NCBI GenBank assembly: GCA_036936605.1 | Contig: JAUPFV010000005.1 | Span: forward strand, 149,793,195 to 149,857,194 | Length of the DNA stretch: 64,000 nt | Reading direction: 5' to 3' | Source: Limnanthes douglasii subsp. nivea | Taxonomy: Eukaryota; Streptophyta; Magnoliopsida; Brassicales; Limnanthaceae | Part shown: positions 11,431-22,475 of the stretch, piece by piece | How positions within the stretch are numbered: the stretch's first letter is position 1 | Layout of the letters: each line of letters starts with the position of its first letter | Position numbers and translations under genes: made by a program | The notes under the pieces: generated by a model | Told to the model about the DNA's origin: nothing | Seen by the model: only the letters and a program-made list of their open reading frames with translations | Databases searched by the model: none

Positions 11431-11787
11431 TGGTGTGGATGATTTATAATTGAAGGATATTTTGGGAAAGAGTTTTAGGAATTTAATATTTAGAGTGAAA
11501 TGTAGAGAGATGAAAGAGGTGTGTACTAGTAGTAAAGTTTTATCACCCTCATAAATGAAAGTAGTTGGGGTATTTATACTTGTTTAGTGACTTGTGGGCC
11601 TTCCGGGTCGGATCATGGGCTTGGGTCAAGTTTAAAAACCCATAAGCCCAAGACAAGAAATGACTTGCAAGCCGTTGAGTCACAATCCAATTGGTTGTAC
11701 TGTTCGGTGGGGCATGGTATTGGATACATTCGAACTGCCCTTCAGATTTATGTAGTTCAGCAGTATCAAAGAAGTTCGACCGCATCA
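11431..11787 (-). repeat. 5' LTR of element B
   Basis: 357 bp, same length as 2726-3082. TATAAATA (plus 11571-11578) is the probable core promoter for gag-pol RNA. Ends TG...CA. The target duplication GGAAT follows at 11788-11792. Confidence 0.94.
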
Positions 11788-11792
11788 GGAAT

Positions 11793-12295
11793 GATGTTTG
11801 AACTGTAATTGAATGTGCTTGAAAGTATGGCCTTATTTTCCTGGTTGCTATCACCAATATAAGGGCTATTTTTTTTCCATTTCAAATACGTTTTCTCTGC
11901 TTCCAACAAGCTCTTGCTTATCTAATATACCGGAAGAGGGTAATTATCCACTTCCCTTACTAACACGACACTTGCTGCATACTCCGATACAACTAAATAC
12001 ATAAAATGTTTCTCTCATTGAATGGGTTTGAACAATTTCTTGGGCAAATATAATTACTTTTTGATTTAAAAAAAGGCTTGATCACACTGCGGAGACCAAT
12101 TAAAATCCTTAGCATTCCTCAAAACTTGGAAGAACTAAACACACTTGCCCGATGATCTTGAAATAAACCGGTTCAATGCAGTCAATCGCCTGGTTAGTCT
12201 CTGGACTTCTTTAGTACTCCGAGGGTGATTCATGGCTAATAAAGCATTTAACTGATCCGGATCGGCCTAAATCCCCTTTTCACTTATGACATATC
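11793..12295 (-). pseudogene. RT thumb and RNase H N-terminal part of element A (right of B)
   Basis: A's pol on the right side of the nested insertion: fragments matching RLTRRLTALNRFIS and IREVDNYPLPVY, and at the junction TRKIRPYFQAHSITVQTSF. The frame then enters B's LTR at 11787. Frames are mixed. It joins conceptually to 2164-2720 across B. No intact ORF. Confidence 0.72.
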
Positions 12296-13140
12296 CTAGA
12301 AACTTTCCAGATCGGACTCCAAAAGTACATTTTTAGCACTTAACTTCAAGTTGATAGCATCTAATACAGAAAACGTTTCTTGAAGATCAGATATGTAATA
12401 TTCTTCCTTGAGGCTCTTCACCGTCATGTCATTTATATATACTTCCATATCTCTGCCAATTTGGTTAGCAAATGTTTTGTTTACCAATCGTTCATAAGTA
12501 GCTTCGGCATTCTTCAACCTAAATGGCATCACCTTATAGCAATGAAGCCCTCTTTTAGTAATAAATACAGTATGATCATGATTGTTTGAATCCACTTGTA
12601 TCTGATTATACCTTGAAAATGCATCCATGAAGGATAACAACTTTTTTCCTGATGTAGAAACCACTAACTGATCTATACGAGGCACTGGAATATGATCTTT
12701 AGGACATGCTTTGTTAAGATCAGTGAAGTCAATACACATGCACCATTTTCCATTCTTTCTCTTAACTAAAACAGGATTATTGAGAATGTCTAATATGGCC
12801 CATCTTGGTCAACCGATCAACTTCTTGAACTATAACATCGGTTTTTTCTTTGGAAACAATCCTCCTTCTTTGTACTACTGATAATTTGTGGCAGATCACC
12901 TCGGTTGGCACTCCAGTTACATCATCATTGCACCATGCAAACACGTGTAAATTGATAGATAAGAAGGACAATAACTTTTGTTTCAAACTCAATGGTAATT
13001 TAGTTCCAATCCTGACACTTTTGCCTTATGCCAGGCAATGAATTTCAACTTCTTCAATGGGTATGACTGCAGTAGGAGCCTTTCTTGAATCATCTATTTC
13101 ATTCTGATTGGTGGAAGGCTCCATTAGTTTTTATTCCTTG
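12296..13140 (-). pseudogene. PR-RT linker and reverse transcriptase of element A
   Basis: The linker (about 13120-12777) includes SLKQKLLSFLSINLHVFAWC, DDVTGVPTEVICHKLSV and EVDRLTKMGHIRHSQ. RT (12739-12296) has MCIDFTDLNKACPKD, FMDAFSRYNQIQ, MPFRLKNAEATYERLVN and, at the active site, MEVYINDMTVKS. The change of YIDD to YIND removes one of the two metal-binding aspartates, and GYNQ has become RYNQ. The 147-codon frame is otherwise open. Catalytically dead by inference. Confidence 0.84.
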
Positions 13141-13830
13141 TTAACCTTAACTTCCTCTAGTGATTTTGAGGCAAGGGCTGTTACATAGCACTCCTTAGCA
13201 ACTTTCTAGCTACTTCGTACAACACCAACTTCTCCTCCCACGTCATATTTTAAACAATGGTGAATAGTAAAGGCCACATCATGCATCCTAGAGAGCCAAT
13301 ATCTTCCAAATATGGCGTTGTAGGATGTTAGGAAATCAACCACAACGAATAATACTCTTACAAGTTTTTAAATGGCCATTTTCCCAATAGTGTTTCCTCT
13401 TCGAATTCACCGATGACATCGGCCAAACTCCCAATAAACCCTACAACAATTATTTTGATCGTTGGATAACTGAGGGATTCTTCATCTGTCTATATATCTT
13501 AAGTCGTCTTAATCAAAGACTATAAAAGGAGTAGAAGTTGTGTAAAGATGTGTGGACATTTTTCCTTCCAACTGAGTAGTCAAACTGCTGACATTCTTTT
13601 TTCTTGACCAACTTAAGGGTGTTGTTACAGTGTCTCCCAAAATATAGTTAATGATTCAAAAAAAATTACCAGATCAGAAATCGTGGCAGAATTATCCACT
13701 ATTACCCCCACCTGATTCCGATCTGGATCAGGATCAAAGATATTCAGTGTCCACATCAAATCTTTCAGCAATCATCATGACATCCTCCTGTCTAGATATC
13801 CATAGAAGGGTTGATGAAGTCGTTCGGGGT
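13141..13830 (-). pseudogene. Protease region of element A with active site deleted
   Basis: Flanking protease sequence is recognisable: FNVDTEYLDPDPDRNQVG upstream, and after the gap the QLSNDQNN part, KLVRVLFVVVDF, YNAIFGRYWLSRMHDVAFT and GVVRSS. Where B has the DTE loop, A jumps from about 13500 directly across it, so about 120 bp including the catalytic DTG loop are missing. Also interrupted by stops. Confidence 0.7.
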
Positions 13831-15411
13831 ATATTGGTATTGGATTGAGTGTTGTCCGGTCTACTGCCCTCTTGTCTTTTAACAAATGCACCCAATTCTC
13901 CCCTCTTAATAAGATTTTAAACTTCTTGCTTTAACGTTATACAATCATGTGTCTCATGACCCACATCATTGTGATATTTACAGAAGTGAGTAATTCAAGT
14001 TTCTCTAGAGGATCGTAGTAGAGTCGGCCTTCTAAAATGCACACCATTCTTAGTTTTATCATATATGTTTGCTACACTTTCTTCCAGCTCAGCAAACCAT
14101 TCAGGCTGAACCCAAGGGCCTCTCTTACTTCTAACCTGCTGGTTTCGATTGGACTGATTTTGTCTAGACCAGTGTGATCTCTGTCCAGATTCTTTTGACT
14201 TATAATTGACAGTAGGTTACGATTAAGTTGTCCATTGTGAAATTAAAGTTGTAGTAGTAGATCCGTTCTGACGAGGCACTATAGACTTCTTAGTTTCTTC
14301 AACTGTGATCTGTTTCCCAACTTGATTTAACAGCCCTTTAAAAGTCATTGCTTTCTTCGGGGTTACTAAATCAGCTAAATTGTTCGGGTTCAAACCTTGT
14401 CTTAAAGAGGAAATTTCCACCTGATCAAAACAAGCAGCGAGCCCATTCTTAGTATTCAATATACTCCTTCAAAGATTCGTTTGGTTCCTGGAAACAATGA
14501 ATAATAGTATCACTATTCCCTTTAATCTCCTTGGTTCCAACAAATTGTCTCAGTAACGCCACCCAGAACATGTCAAAATTCTTCATAGACCCCTGGGGGA
14601 GACTATTTTACCATTTGAGGGAACTACCCTTAAAATTTTGTAAGAAATCCTGACATAACAGCTTTTCATCATCGTCAAATTTCATCATAAATGTTTTGAA
14701 TTGCTTGAGATAATTGTCCGGATCTTTACTTCCATCGTACTTTTCCATCTTGGAGCTATCAAATCGCTTGGGAAGATGTCCGGAGAGTATTTTCGAGGAT
14801 AATGGTGATTGTCTCCAATTATGGATACCGCTTAATACAGTATCTTCATCTGGATTAGTAAAGATACATGGTTCGAATTGAATAACAAAGGGATCAAGCA
14901 GCAGATGATCAATGTGATGATCAGTCGAACCCTTTACTTTTCCCTGATATTTTTTCTTTTTTATTCAGCCATTGTGTCTCTTTTTTCTTGAATCTTTCTT
15001 GGTTAGTGTTAATTTCTTATTTAGGAGGCCCTCATCAATATTGGATGAAAGTGACTCTTCAAGGTTTGAGTCATTTAACGAACTATGAGAAGACTCTGAG
15101 GTTGTACTCACGATTCGTTTAGACCGATGTGTTTTTTTAGAGCTGACATGAGTCTTTGTGGACAACTTATTGTCACTAGGCTTATTTGTATGATGGAGTC
15201 AGGACGCATACGACTTTTCTTTCACTCCTTTTTCAACTTGATTTTGAACCCTTAAAGCTTCAATTTCAGCCCTCAGTTGATCACGTTCATCTTGCATGAA
15301 CTGTTTATCATCTAGATTGTGACGAGGGATATTGTTATGGGTCACACCCTCAACTCTTGGAAGTGGATCATCAACCCCTAGAGGTGGAACATCCTGCATG
15401 TTAAGATCCAT
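13831..15411 (-). pseudogene. Gag of element A, broken but with zinc knuckle
   Basis: Starts at ATG 15411 (MDLNMQDVPPLGVDDPL). A predicted coiled/acidic N-terminus follows (QDERDQLRAEIEALRVQ), then a Ser-rich stretch, the conserved IHNWRQSPLSSKIL, and the Retrotrans_gag core (MEKYDGSKDPDNYLKQFK, MKFDDDEKLLCQDFLQNFKG; about 14750-14580). LNPNNLADLVTPKKAMTFKG (about 14400-14330) and a zinc knuckle CKYHNDVGHETHDC (about 13980-13938) complete it. Unlike B the region between capsid and knuckle is present. At least six stops or frame changes. The knuckle would bind element RNA. Confidence 0.8.
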
Positions 15412-15477
15412 GCCTTAATGATATCTGAACTATCCTTTATACTAAATTGTTTTGAATTTGCTATTCATGCATTGTCG

Positions 15478-15495
15478 CCTCCCACTGTGGTCACA
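15478..15495 (-). promoter_or_regulatory. Primer binding site of element A, mutated
   Basis: TGTGACCACAGTGGGAGG on the minus strand, aligned with D's TGGCGACCACAGTGGGAG. One base of TGGCG is lost or changed at the critical 3' end. Confidence 0.65.
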
Positions 15496-15499
15496 AATT

Positions 15500-15870
15500 T
15501 TGTGTGGATTATATCTCGTCAAAGGATATTTTTGGTCTTTTTTAATGAAGTATTAAAATTTAAAGCAGAGGATAGAAAGATAAGAGAGTTATGTGCTAGT
15601 GATTAAAATTATTCGAAAAAGTCTAACCCATTAAATGTGGCTGGTTGGGGTATTTATACTCTTGTTTTGTGACCCATGGGTCGTTCGGGTCAGATCTTAG
15701 ACTCGGATCCATTTCAAGGTTTCCAAAGCCCAAAACCAAAACGGTTTAGCACACAACTGATTCATAATCCACTTGGGTCTATTGTTCATCGAAAGTTTAA
15801 TGTAGAATATATCTGAATTACCCCATCAGATTTTGTCTCAATGGCCTTCCAACAATATCCGACCCTATCA
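15500..15870 (-). repeat. 5' LTR of element A
   Basis: About 371 bp, beginning TTGTGTGG next to the PBS and ending CCCTATCA on the plus strand (TGATAGGG in element orientation). It carries tatttata (TATAAATA in element orientation) near 15651 and aligns along its length with the LTRs of B and E. Right of it, sequence switches abruptly to the protease-RT linker of fragment F. The other LTR is outside the window, so a target duplication cannot be tested. Confidence 0.82.
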
Positions 15871-16682
15871 AGTAGGTCTAACTTTTGGGTTTAAAGCCAA
15901 GCTATGACATATTACCTCGGAGAAAACCCCAACAACATTTTTTGTTTTCCAAGCGAAAACCTCTAAATTATTGGACAAGCACCTTAACAATTGGTAACAT
16001 AACATCGGTGATAAAAATATCACTATTCGCAAAATCTTCCCATTTGGAAACACATACACTTCCACATTTTCACCTACTATTAATGAACCTGAGGTCTCCC
16101 TCAGATCATTTACCCCATCAGTATCCGATTAAAGCCTCATTAACTACTATTCTATCATCTAATCACTAACTATAGTTTTTCTAGTGTGCATAGTTGTCGA
16201 ATAGCACTCTCGAGCCACTTGTTAATCACTTCAAACTACTCCGACGTGATCCCCAATTACGTACTTCAAGCATTGACGGACTGTCAAAGCTACAACATGC
16301 TTTCTAGATAGCGCGTTGTAGATAGTTGGATAATCTACCACCATGAACAAAACGTAAACTCTTTTCATAAAAGGACCACATCTTAACAAAAATTCACCCT
16401 CAAACTTTCCAATAACTTGTGATGTTACCCATGTAAACCCAACTATGGTTCGCTCAGATCGGAGAATCACAGGTGGATTGTGCATGTCATATGTTGACTT
16501 AAACAAAACGTTTGGAAAACTACCAGTATTGATGAGTATTCGCCGGATCTTAGTTCTCGTTCTTTCTGCACTGATCACTATTGTATCCTCATGAGGACCA
16601 GTTATGTCCCTCAAATTATCATCATCAAACAAGATGAAATGCGTGACATTTTCCCTATATAGATGAGTGGATAGTGAGTATC
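15871..16682 (-). pseudogene. Fragment F: protease and PR-RT linker of an older gypsy element
   Basis: Minus-strand remnant clearly related to, but more diverged than, A-E. From 16680: ENVTHFILFDDDNLRDITGP, HEDTIV, the protease loop ILINTGSFPNVLF (Asp to Asn in DTG), RTIVGFTWVTSQVIGKFE, YVLFMVVDYPTIYNAL, QCLKYVIGDHVGVV. The linker follows: LLRCLSNNLEVFAWKTKNV and ICHSLALNPKVRP. Here element A's LTR interrupts it. No RT or gag of this copy is visible. Protease mutated and frames broken. Confidence 0.75.
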
Positions 16683-16718
16683 GATGAGTATTCGTCGGAT
16701 CTTAGTTCTCGTTCTTGC
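16531..16718 (+). repeat. Short direct repeat at the F / LINE-tail junction
   Basis: A 36-bp segment beginning GATGAGTATTCGCCGGATCT at 16531-16566 recurs at 16683-16718 with one mismatch. The second copy ends exactly where LINE-like sequence begins, so it may be a junction duplication made during LINE insertion. Confidence 0.7.
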
Positions 16719-17314
16719 TGTGGAAATCGTTTTGCTTCTTCAATGTCTATTGCTCAAATTTCCCGGGTTCAAAACCAAGTTGTAGATTGGTTGGCAAAAT
16801 GGACCCTGAAATGCAAATTTTAAAACTGAATTCACTAACTCAAATGCTCCATCTCCTTTAAAAGTTATTACCTTCTCGAGAGTCTTAATTTATGTTACTT
16901 TAATATAGATGACGATAGGTAAAAGGTTTATTTTCTGATTTTGTGGTGACTAAGAGGCTGCAAGCTTTGCTTGACAAGCTGTCCATCTCTTATTTTCATT
17001 TTTTCAGGAAGTTAACAACAAAGAGAAAGATGGAGCAGGAAGATTAGAAATAAGAAAGAAGATTATTTTATGTACTGTAGATCGGAAGTTGATTGAAGAG
17101 AAGCTGGGTGTTGTTAGAAGAGTAGAAATCTCACTGATTTGGTGTTATGCTTTGCCTCTCTCTCATTTTAGGAGGGAAGGATTTCAGCTTTAAGTTTAGT
17201 TTTCCGCCGAAACTACTGTAATTGTTCTTTTTTAGACTATTACTGTGTCTCTTGTGTAATTCCCTAAGAAGCACATATCTTTTTTATGAATAAAATTTTG
17301 TTTAATTAAAAAAA
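16719..17314 (+). mobile_element. 5'-truncated LINE tail
   Basis: The first about 100 bases read CGNRFASSMSIAQISRVQNQ then VVDWLAKW, resembling the C-terminal end of the RNase H domain in plant LINE ORF2 proteins (compare ...VFREENLGADWVAKEV in the full LINE at 25.7-31.6 kb). About 480 bp of non-coding 3' region follows and ends TTTAATTAAAAAAA. That combination is typical of a 5'-truncated LINE copy. It belongs to a different family from the full-length one. No clear target duplication other than the 36-bp repeat noted at its left. Confidence 0.5.
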
Positions 17315-18000
17315 GTGTTATTGATGTAGAATATATTATTATTTTATTATTTTTCATTAAAATGTGTTTTATTTTTATTGAACTTTTATAAAAAATATAT
17401 AATTATCAATTTTGTAATATTTGTACACAAACCTTAAGAAAATATGTACTTTAAAACAGAAAAATAATAGAAAAAATTCAAAAAAGTTGTTTTTTAGTTA
17501 TTAATAGCTACTTTATTTTCATTAAATATAGTTATATAAAACGTTAATTAAGTTAATTTTAAAATTTATAGTCTTAAAACTCATTCATATAAAATAAATA
17601 ATTCACTTATTTCTCAATTCAAAAGCATACCCAAAATATAGTTGTTATTTATTTTTAATTTTTATGTTAGGGTTGGTAACTCATGTGGTAGTTCAGAAAT
17701 ATAGTATTTCTCCTTTGCAATACATTGTAATTATCTTGGATAACAACACACAATTATAAAAATATGTTTCATTTATCAACCGCTTTATATATGTTTTGAA
17801 AATCGTTTGGACGTGGCAAAATCTCAACGGTATTGCACCATTGTGTTGGTAGATATTCCAAAATATTCATCGGCGCAATGGCCAATTCCACATAATCCGT
17901 CATCAATTTGGCTCATAATATTATATTTACGTCTCCGCAAAGGAGAATTATATATATTATTTTGTCACAATAAAACTAACAATGTCGCCAATGATAAGGT
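17315..18000. other. AT-rich sequence, no gene seen
   Basis: About 690 bp of AT-rich DNA. A short open frame from 17807 has no recognisable motif. It could include the left part of the LTR of the candidate element that follows. Confidence 0.4.
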
Positions 18001-19396
18001 TATATTCCGGATGTTATTAAGGCACAATAAACACATTTATGCTCTAATTACATGAGATATCACTACACACTATTATTTCAAATAAAGACACAATTCGGAG
18101 AGCAAAAGAAGGTCTTGAGTAACTTGTATAAACAAGAGTTAAAATTGATCGTAATCCAACCATTTTTTAGACATAAATACTATTATACTCTCATCTCGAT
18201 TTTTTCCCATATCTTTAGTCTTATTCTCTCTCTAGATAATTATTTGGTGTTTAAATAGATTTATAATAAAGTATAAAGTGAAAAGTATGTTATTAACTTT
18301 GATGATGATAGTGTTATTTGCATGTGCACTAAAGCTTAGTATTCACTTGCAAGTTTAACATTGTGCGAGCTGGAGGATTTTTTTTCGAAGAATCTGATGA
18401 TTTGCAAGGTTTTTCAAGATTCATTACTTGGTTTAGAATGCACCAAAGGAGAGAATCAGCGAAGAAAGGTTGCTTCATACTTTTATGACTCATTTAGTGA
18501 CAATGAGGAATGATATTTGAATTACAAGGATATTGATATTTGTGTACATCAGTATGAACCAAATAGTTACAATGAGAAAATAAGTGATACGTAAGATACA
18601 TGTGACATATGTGGGATAAGATTAGTATGGCACGTGAGTAGCATGAACGTAACATAATATAGTAGACAATGTGAATTCACGGTATGTATTATACTTTGGT
18701 AAAGACATTATTGGATGGTGATAGTGTGATGCAAGACATGTGATAAATGATGTCGAGAATAATATCTGTAGGCACAAATGATGTTGGTATGTTACATACA
18801 GTGTATTTGTTTGAAATAAAGGCGAAGTTTGCGGGAGAGAATATTTTGGGTTCATGGTCTCAAAAATAACATTCGTCCAAAAAAATCAACCTTCAGCGAC
18901 TTGTATCGGTATAATAATCACCATATTTCAACATATATACATAATCTGATAACCGAACTTGAGATCTCCAATACAAAATCAAATCTCTAAACGAGCAAAA
19001 TTTCACAAGCAAGACCTCCAGAACAAAATCGTAGCAACTCTTCGCCATCAAAATGAATTATTTAATATGACTTTGTCAATTGATATCCGAAACAAACTTT
19101 TAGTCCTCGTCAATGGTTTCAGTTTATAACTCAAACTTCAAAAATTCAACCAACAAAAACATAGTATAACTCAACTTAATCATCATACGACAAATTAGTG
19201 AACATGCATATATTTAAGAAGAATTCATCGCGCTGCATATATTTAAAGCTTCATTCTCTTTCGACATGCATTTAAACATAACATATTATAAAGGGCTATA
19301 ATCTAAGGTTCGTGATAGAAAAATAGAGGTCGTGCAATAAGCTTTAAATTGAAAATTTTCAACCTATCTGTATAATAGATAAGGTTTACACCAAGT

Positions 19397-19985
19397 TGTC
19401 TCCGTCTCCATGGTAAAAAAGGCTATAAACCAAAGGATCTTCATCTGTGCAACAGAAGAGTCTATAAGCCGAATGATCTCAATCTCCGCGATATAAAATG
19501 TTGTAAGCTAGATGATCTTCATCTCCATGATATAAAAAGACTATAATCCAAATGATCTTCATCTCCACGATACAAAAGCGTGAAGTCAAGTTATCTCCAT
19601 GATATATGCCAAGTGATCTGCATGATATAAAGCCCTAGTGATCTCCCTGATATAAAGGCTTTAAGTCAAGGGATCTCTATGATAGAATGGTTATAAGATA
19701 AGTGATCTTCATCTCCATGATAGAATAGACCATAAGCTAAATGATCTTCATCTCCATGATAGAAAATCTTCACCGCAATTTATCTTCATGATATACAAAA
19801 AGTGATCTTCATGATTAGTAGCCGATTGATCTTCGTGATCAAAAGGTTTTAAGCCAAATGATCTCCACTATAGAAAGTCCCCAAATGATTTTCATGATAT
19901 ATATCAAGGGATATCCATGATAGAACTTCAAGTGATCTCCATGACACAAAAGTTATAAGCCACATGATCTCTATGTATATAATAA
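19397..19985 (+). repeat. Modular degenerate tandem repeat (about 19 units)
   Basis: Units begin GATCTTCATCTCCATGATA and end in CC/TAAAT or CAAGT. Lengths fall into roughly three classes (about 22-25, 32 and 39-40 bp), which differ by loss of an internal TTCATCTC step and/or a TATAAGC step. Not protein-coding in a consistent frame. Confidence 0.75.
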
Positions 19986-20056
19986 TAAGGGTCGTGTACA
20001 CTCATCAAATATCAATCACGGTTAGCTAACCGTGCATGCGGTTTACAAACCGATAT

Positions 20057-20425
20057 GATATGCAAGTATCCTTACCGGTCCCTCGCTTATGAGTCAAATC
20101 ACAATGTTGGTTACCCTCATCAAACTTAAGGTGAGAACAACATCAGGATATGCAAGCCGCCTATTGTGCCCTAGTCTACGTGTCAAATTACAATGTTAGA
20201 CACCCAAACCAATCTTGAGGTATAAATACCATCAAGATATTCAAGTACCCATACTGTGCCCTGGCCTACAAATCAAATCACAACATTAGGTATTCAAACT
20301 AACCCTGAGGTGGAAACACTGTTAGGATATGCAAGCAACCATACTTTACCCTGGCCTACGGGTCATATTGTAATGTTGGTTACCAAAACAAACCCTGAGG
20401 TGAAGACACCATCAAGACATGCAAT
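20057..20425 (+). repeat. 90-bp tandem repeat, four copies plus partial
   Basis: Units start at 20057, 20147, 20236 and 20326 (90, 89, 90, 90 bp), each beginning GATATGCAAG and containing CCTGGCCTA and CCCTGAGGTG. A fifth starts at 20416. The last two copies are open in one frame as a 30-residue repeat (MPWPTNQITT / LPWPTGHIVM), which I take as coincidence of the 90-bp period. Confidence 0.85.
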
Positions 20426-21520
20426 TAAGAAACTAATCATATATATACGTTGACCCCCACAATGAGAGAGACAATGAAACTACGATCCCTAAGTAACTAT
20501 ATTGATAGAATCTACATACACACACATACCATATGAAATTATACAAATACTTCTTCCTCGCGATATGTTGTCAAAATAAATATGTTGCCAAGATAAAAAA
20601 AATTATGATAAAATAATGAAAATCTCGATATGAGACTTGAGAAATATTAGACGAAGCATGTTGACCTGAAGCATGTCGATATGAGATATGACGACCCTGA
20701 AATATAACGACTTCAAGTACAAATCTAAAAGAAGGTAGGTAGCTGTATGACAAAGCTAAAAATAATATTTACTTCATTCGTCAGCAAAGACTATGGGGGT
20801 ACTCATCACTCATCCATATCTAGTAAAGAATCAAAACATATCGAAGAAACAGGTAACACCATAGTAACCTACTAATTGTTATTTGTATTCTTTACCTTTA
20901 GAAATATTGACATTTTATCCTCAAGAGAGGTTTTGTCAGGCAAAAGGTTTTAACAAGGCATGAGTAATTAAGTACAAACCAAGTTGGAGGTGTCTTTGAT
21001 AACAGTTTGGTGAGGAAAATAAAAATAACCAAGTCTTAAGAGTTTCAAAAGTCTCACCGACCTAGTTGGAATACTTACTTCAACAAAAGACAATGTGTGT
21101 CCCAATGACATGGGCAAAGAAGGACTTGAAGATTACATAATTCAGATATTATATTCAATAATTGTAGAGTCCTTAAGTTTCATTATACTCCAACTCAAGG
21201 ACTAGAGGAAATCCTTATAAAGTTATATTCCGCATAGTAATAAAGTACACGAAATATGATAATGATATGATTACACGTGATAATACTACACATCTATTAT
21301 TTCAAATGTGTAACAGACATATATAAATACAAAGATAAAAATAAAGTATTGAGTAACTTGTATAAATAAACGTTAAAACTTTAATTACAATCGAACCATT
21401 TTTAGACATAAATACTATTATACTCTCCTCTCAATGTTTTTCATATTTTTAGTCTTATTCACTCTTCAAAAAAATTATTTAGTGTTTGATTAGGGTTTAT
21501 ACCTCATCAGAAAATACAGT

Positions 21521-22475
21521 GATGAATATTTTAGGCTATTTCAAAAACAGATTTACTGGTTTCATGATGGCATATATGTTGTTTTGATGTCGTGGTAGCA
21601 AGGTGTAAGTGAAATATTAACTTTAGATGTGTGTTCTTATCATTTTTCATCCTAGACTATAAATATGAAAATCTACACTACTAATTGTAAAATCAAATGT
21701 ATTAAAATATGCGAAACTTTATATAAATTATATGTTAAGCATGCAGTATGTATGATGAAAAAGATAGAAGATATTGTACATACGAAATTTCGTTACTTAT
21801 TTCACTTCGGAGGTGACAAATAAAGCTAACTATGCTATCAATACAATGATGAATAATTTTATGTCATTCCAACCACTAATATATTGATTTTTTTAGGACT
21901 CATATGTTGTTTTGGTAGCAAGATTTTTGTGAAATATTTATTTGATATACTTGTTCTTATCATTTCCAACCTAGACCAGAAATACAAAAACATAAGTTAG
22001 TACGTGCAAAATCTAAGTATTATAAATGTGAAACATTATATTGATTATGTGCAAACATGTAGTAATATGATGATACAAAATATAAGATAAACTGTATATA
22101 CAAAACCTGACTTGTTTTATCGCATGTGAGATAAATTACACTAACTATTTCGCCAAAATAATGTTGAATTATATTATGCCATTACAACCATCTATCTAGT
22201 TGTTTTTGTTATGGTATCTTTTTTTCGTGTCGTTGTAAAAATATTTACTTGAAATATGAATTATGTGTGCTTATTCTTATCATTTTCCAACATAGGCCAT
22301 GAAAGCGGTGAATCTACGATAATACTTGCGAAATAGTATATAATTATGAATATGCCTCAATAAATTATATGCAAAACATGTAGTATGATTATTGTGAAAC
22401 AAATTTGAAATGATATATACAAAACCTGAATTACTTATCTAACGATATTATATGGCGGATAAAATTTGAAATGAT
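21521..22475 (+). repeat. Roughly 320-bp tandem repeat, three diverged copies
   Basis: Landmarks GATGAATATTTTA (21521), GATGAATAATTTTA (21848) and TGTTGAATTATATTA (22162) begin successive copies. Each continues with a TTGTTTT...GGTAGCAA step, a TTCTTATCATTT..CAACCTAGA step and a AAACATGTAGTA step. An inverted copy lies at 24006-24360. Non-coding. Confidence 0.7.

Larger units (their letters stand above)
2726..11787 (-). mobile_element. Tat-lineage Ty3/gypsy element B, nested inside A
   Basis: A complete 9062-bp insertion bounded by two 357-bp LTRs and an exact 5-bp target duplication. In element orientation (minus): 5' LTR 11787-11431, PBS, gag, PR, RT, RNase H, second RNase H, integrase, then the convergent aORF on the plus strand, PPT and 3' LTR 3082-2726. 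The LTRs differ at about 35 of 357 positions by manual count, roughly 10 percent, so the insertion is old. A deletion of about 550 bp relative to D has removed the gag C-terminus and zinc knuckle. The protease motif reads DTES rather than DTGS. Frameshifts separate most domains. Confidence 0.95.
1..15870 (-). mobile_element. Tat-lineage Ty3/gypsy element A, left end outside window, interrupted by element B
   Basis: A decayed Tat-type LTR retrotransposon read on the minus strand. From right to left it shows a 5' LTR, PBS, gag, a deleted protease, RT and RNase H. After the nested element B (2726-11787) it continues with the rest of RNase H, a second RNase H, integrase, and the tail of the convergent plus-strand aORF at the window edge. 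The two halves belong together because B carries a 5-bp target duplication and A's RNase H frame resumes on the far side. A's RT motif reads YIND instead of YIDD and its protease active site is gone, so it is dead. Its 3' LTR lies beyond position 1. A itself lies inside fragment F. Confidence 0.88.
18001..21493 (+). mobile_element. Candidate decayed LTR element with tandem repeats in its 3' part
   Basis: Two diverged direct repeats, 18001-18258 and 21224-21493, share TATATTCCG, ...TTGAGTAACTTGTATAAA and TAGACATAAATACTATTATA, in an LTR-like arrangement about 3.2 kb apart. Between them lie two tandem-repeat arrays (19397-19985 and 20057-20425), a PPT-like GACTATGGGGGTAC near 20790, and a GAGGTTTTGTCAGG...GGTTTTAACAAGGC motif (20927-20964). 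That motif also occurs, in related form, after pol of elements A-E and in other plant LTR elements. No protein-coding remains are recognised and LTR ends are not resolved. Alternative: a simple segmental duplication. Confidence 0.4.

Noticed and set aside
17807..18258. Two adjacent ORFs (82 and 68 codons)
   Set aside because: No motif; the second lies in a repeated LTR-like segment with stops in its other copy.
19397..20425. Regularly spaced repeats resembling a CRISPR array
   Set aside because: Units are degenerate, contiguous and variable in length, in a plant transposon setting with no cas genes; ordinary tandem repeats.
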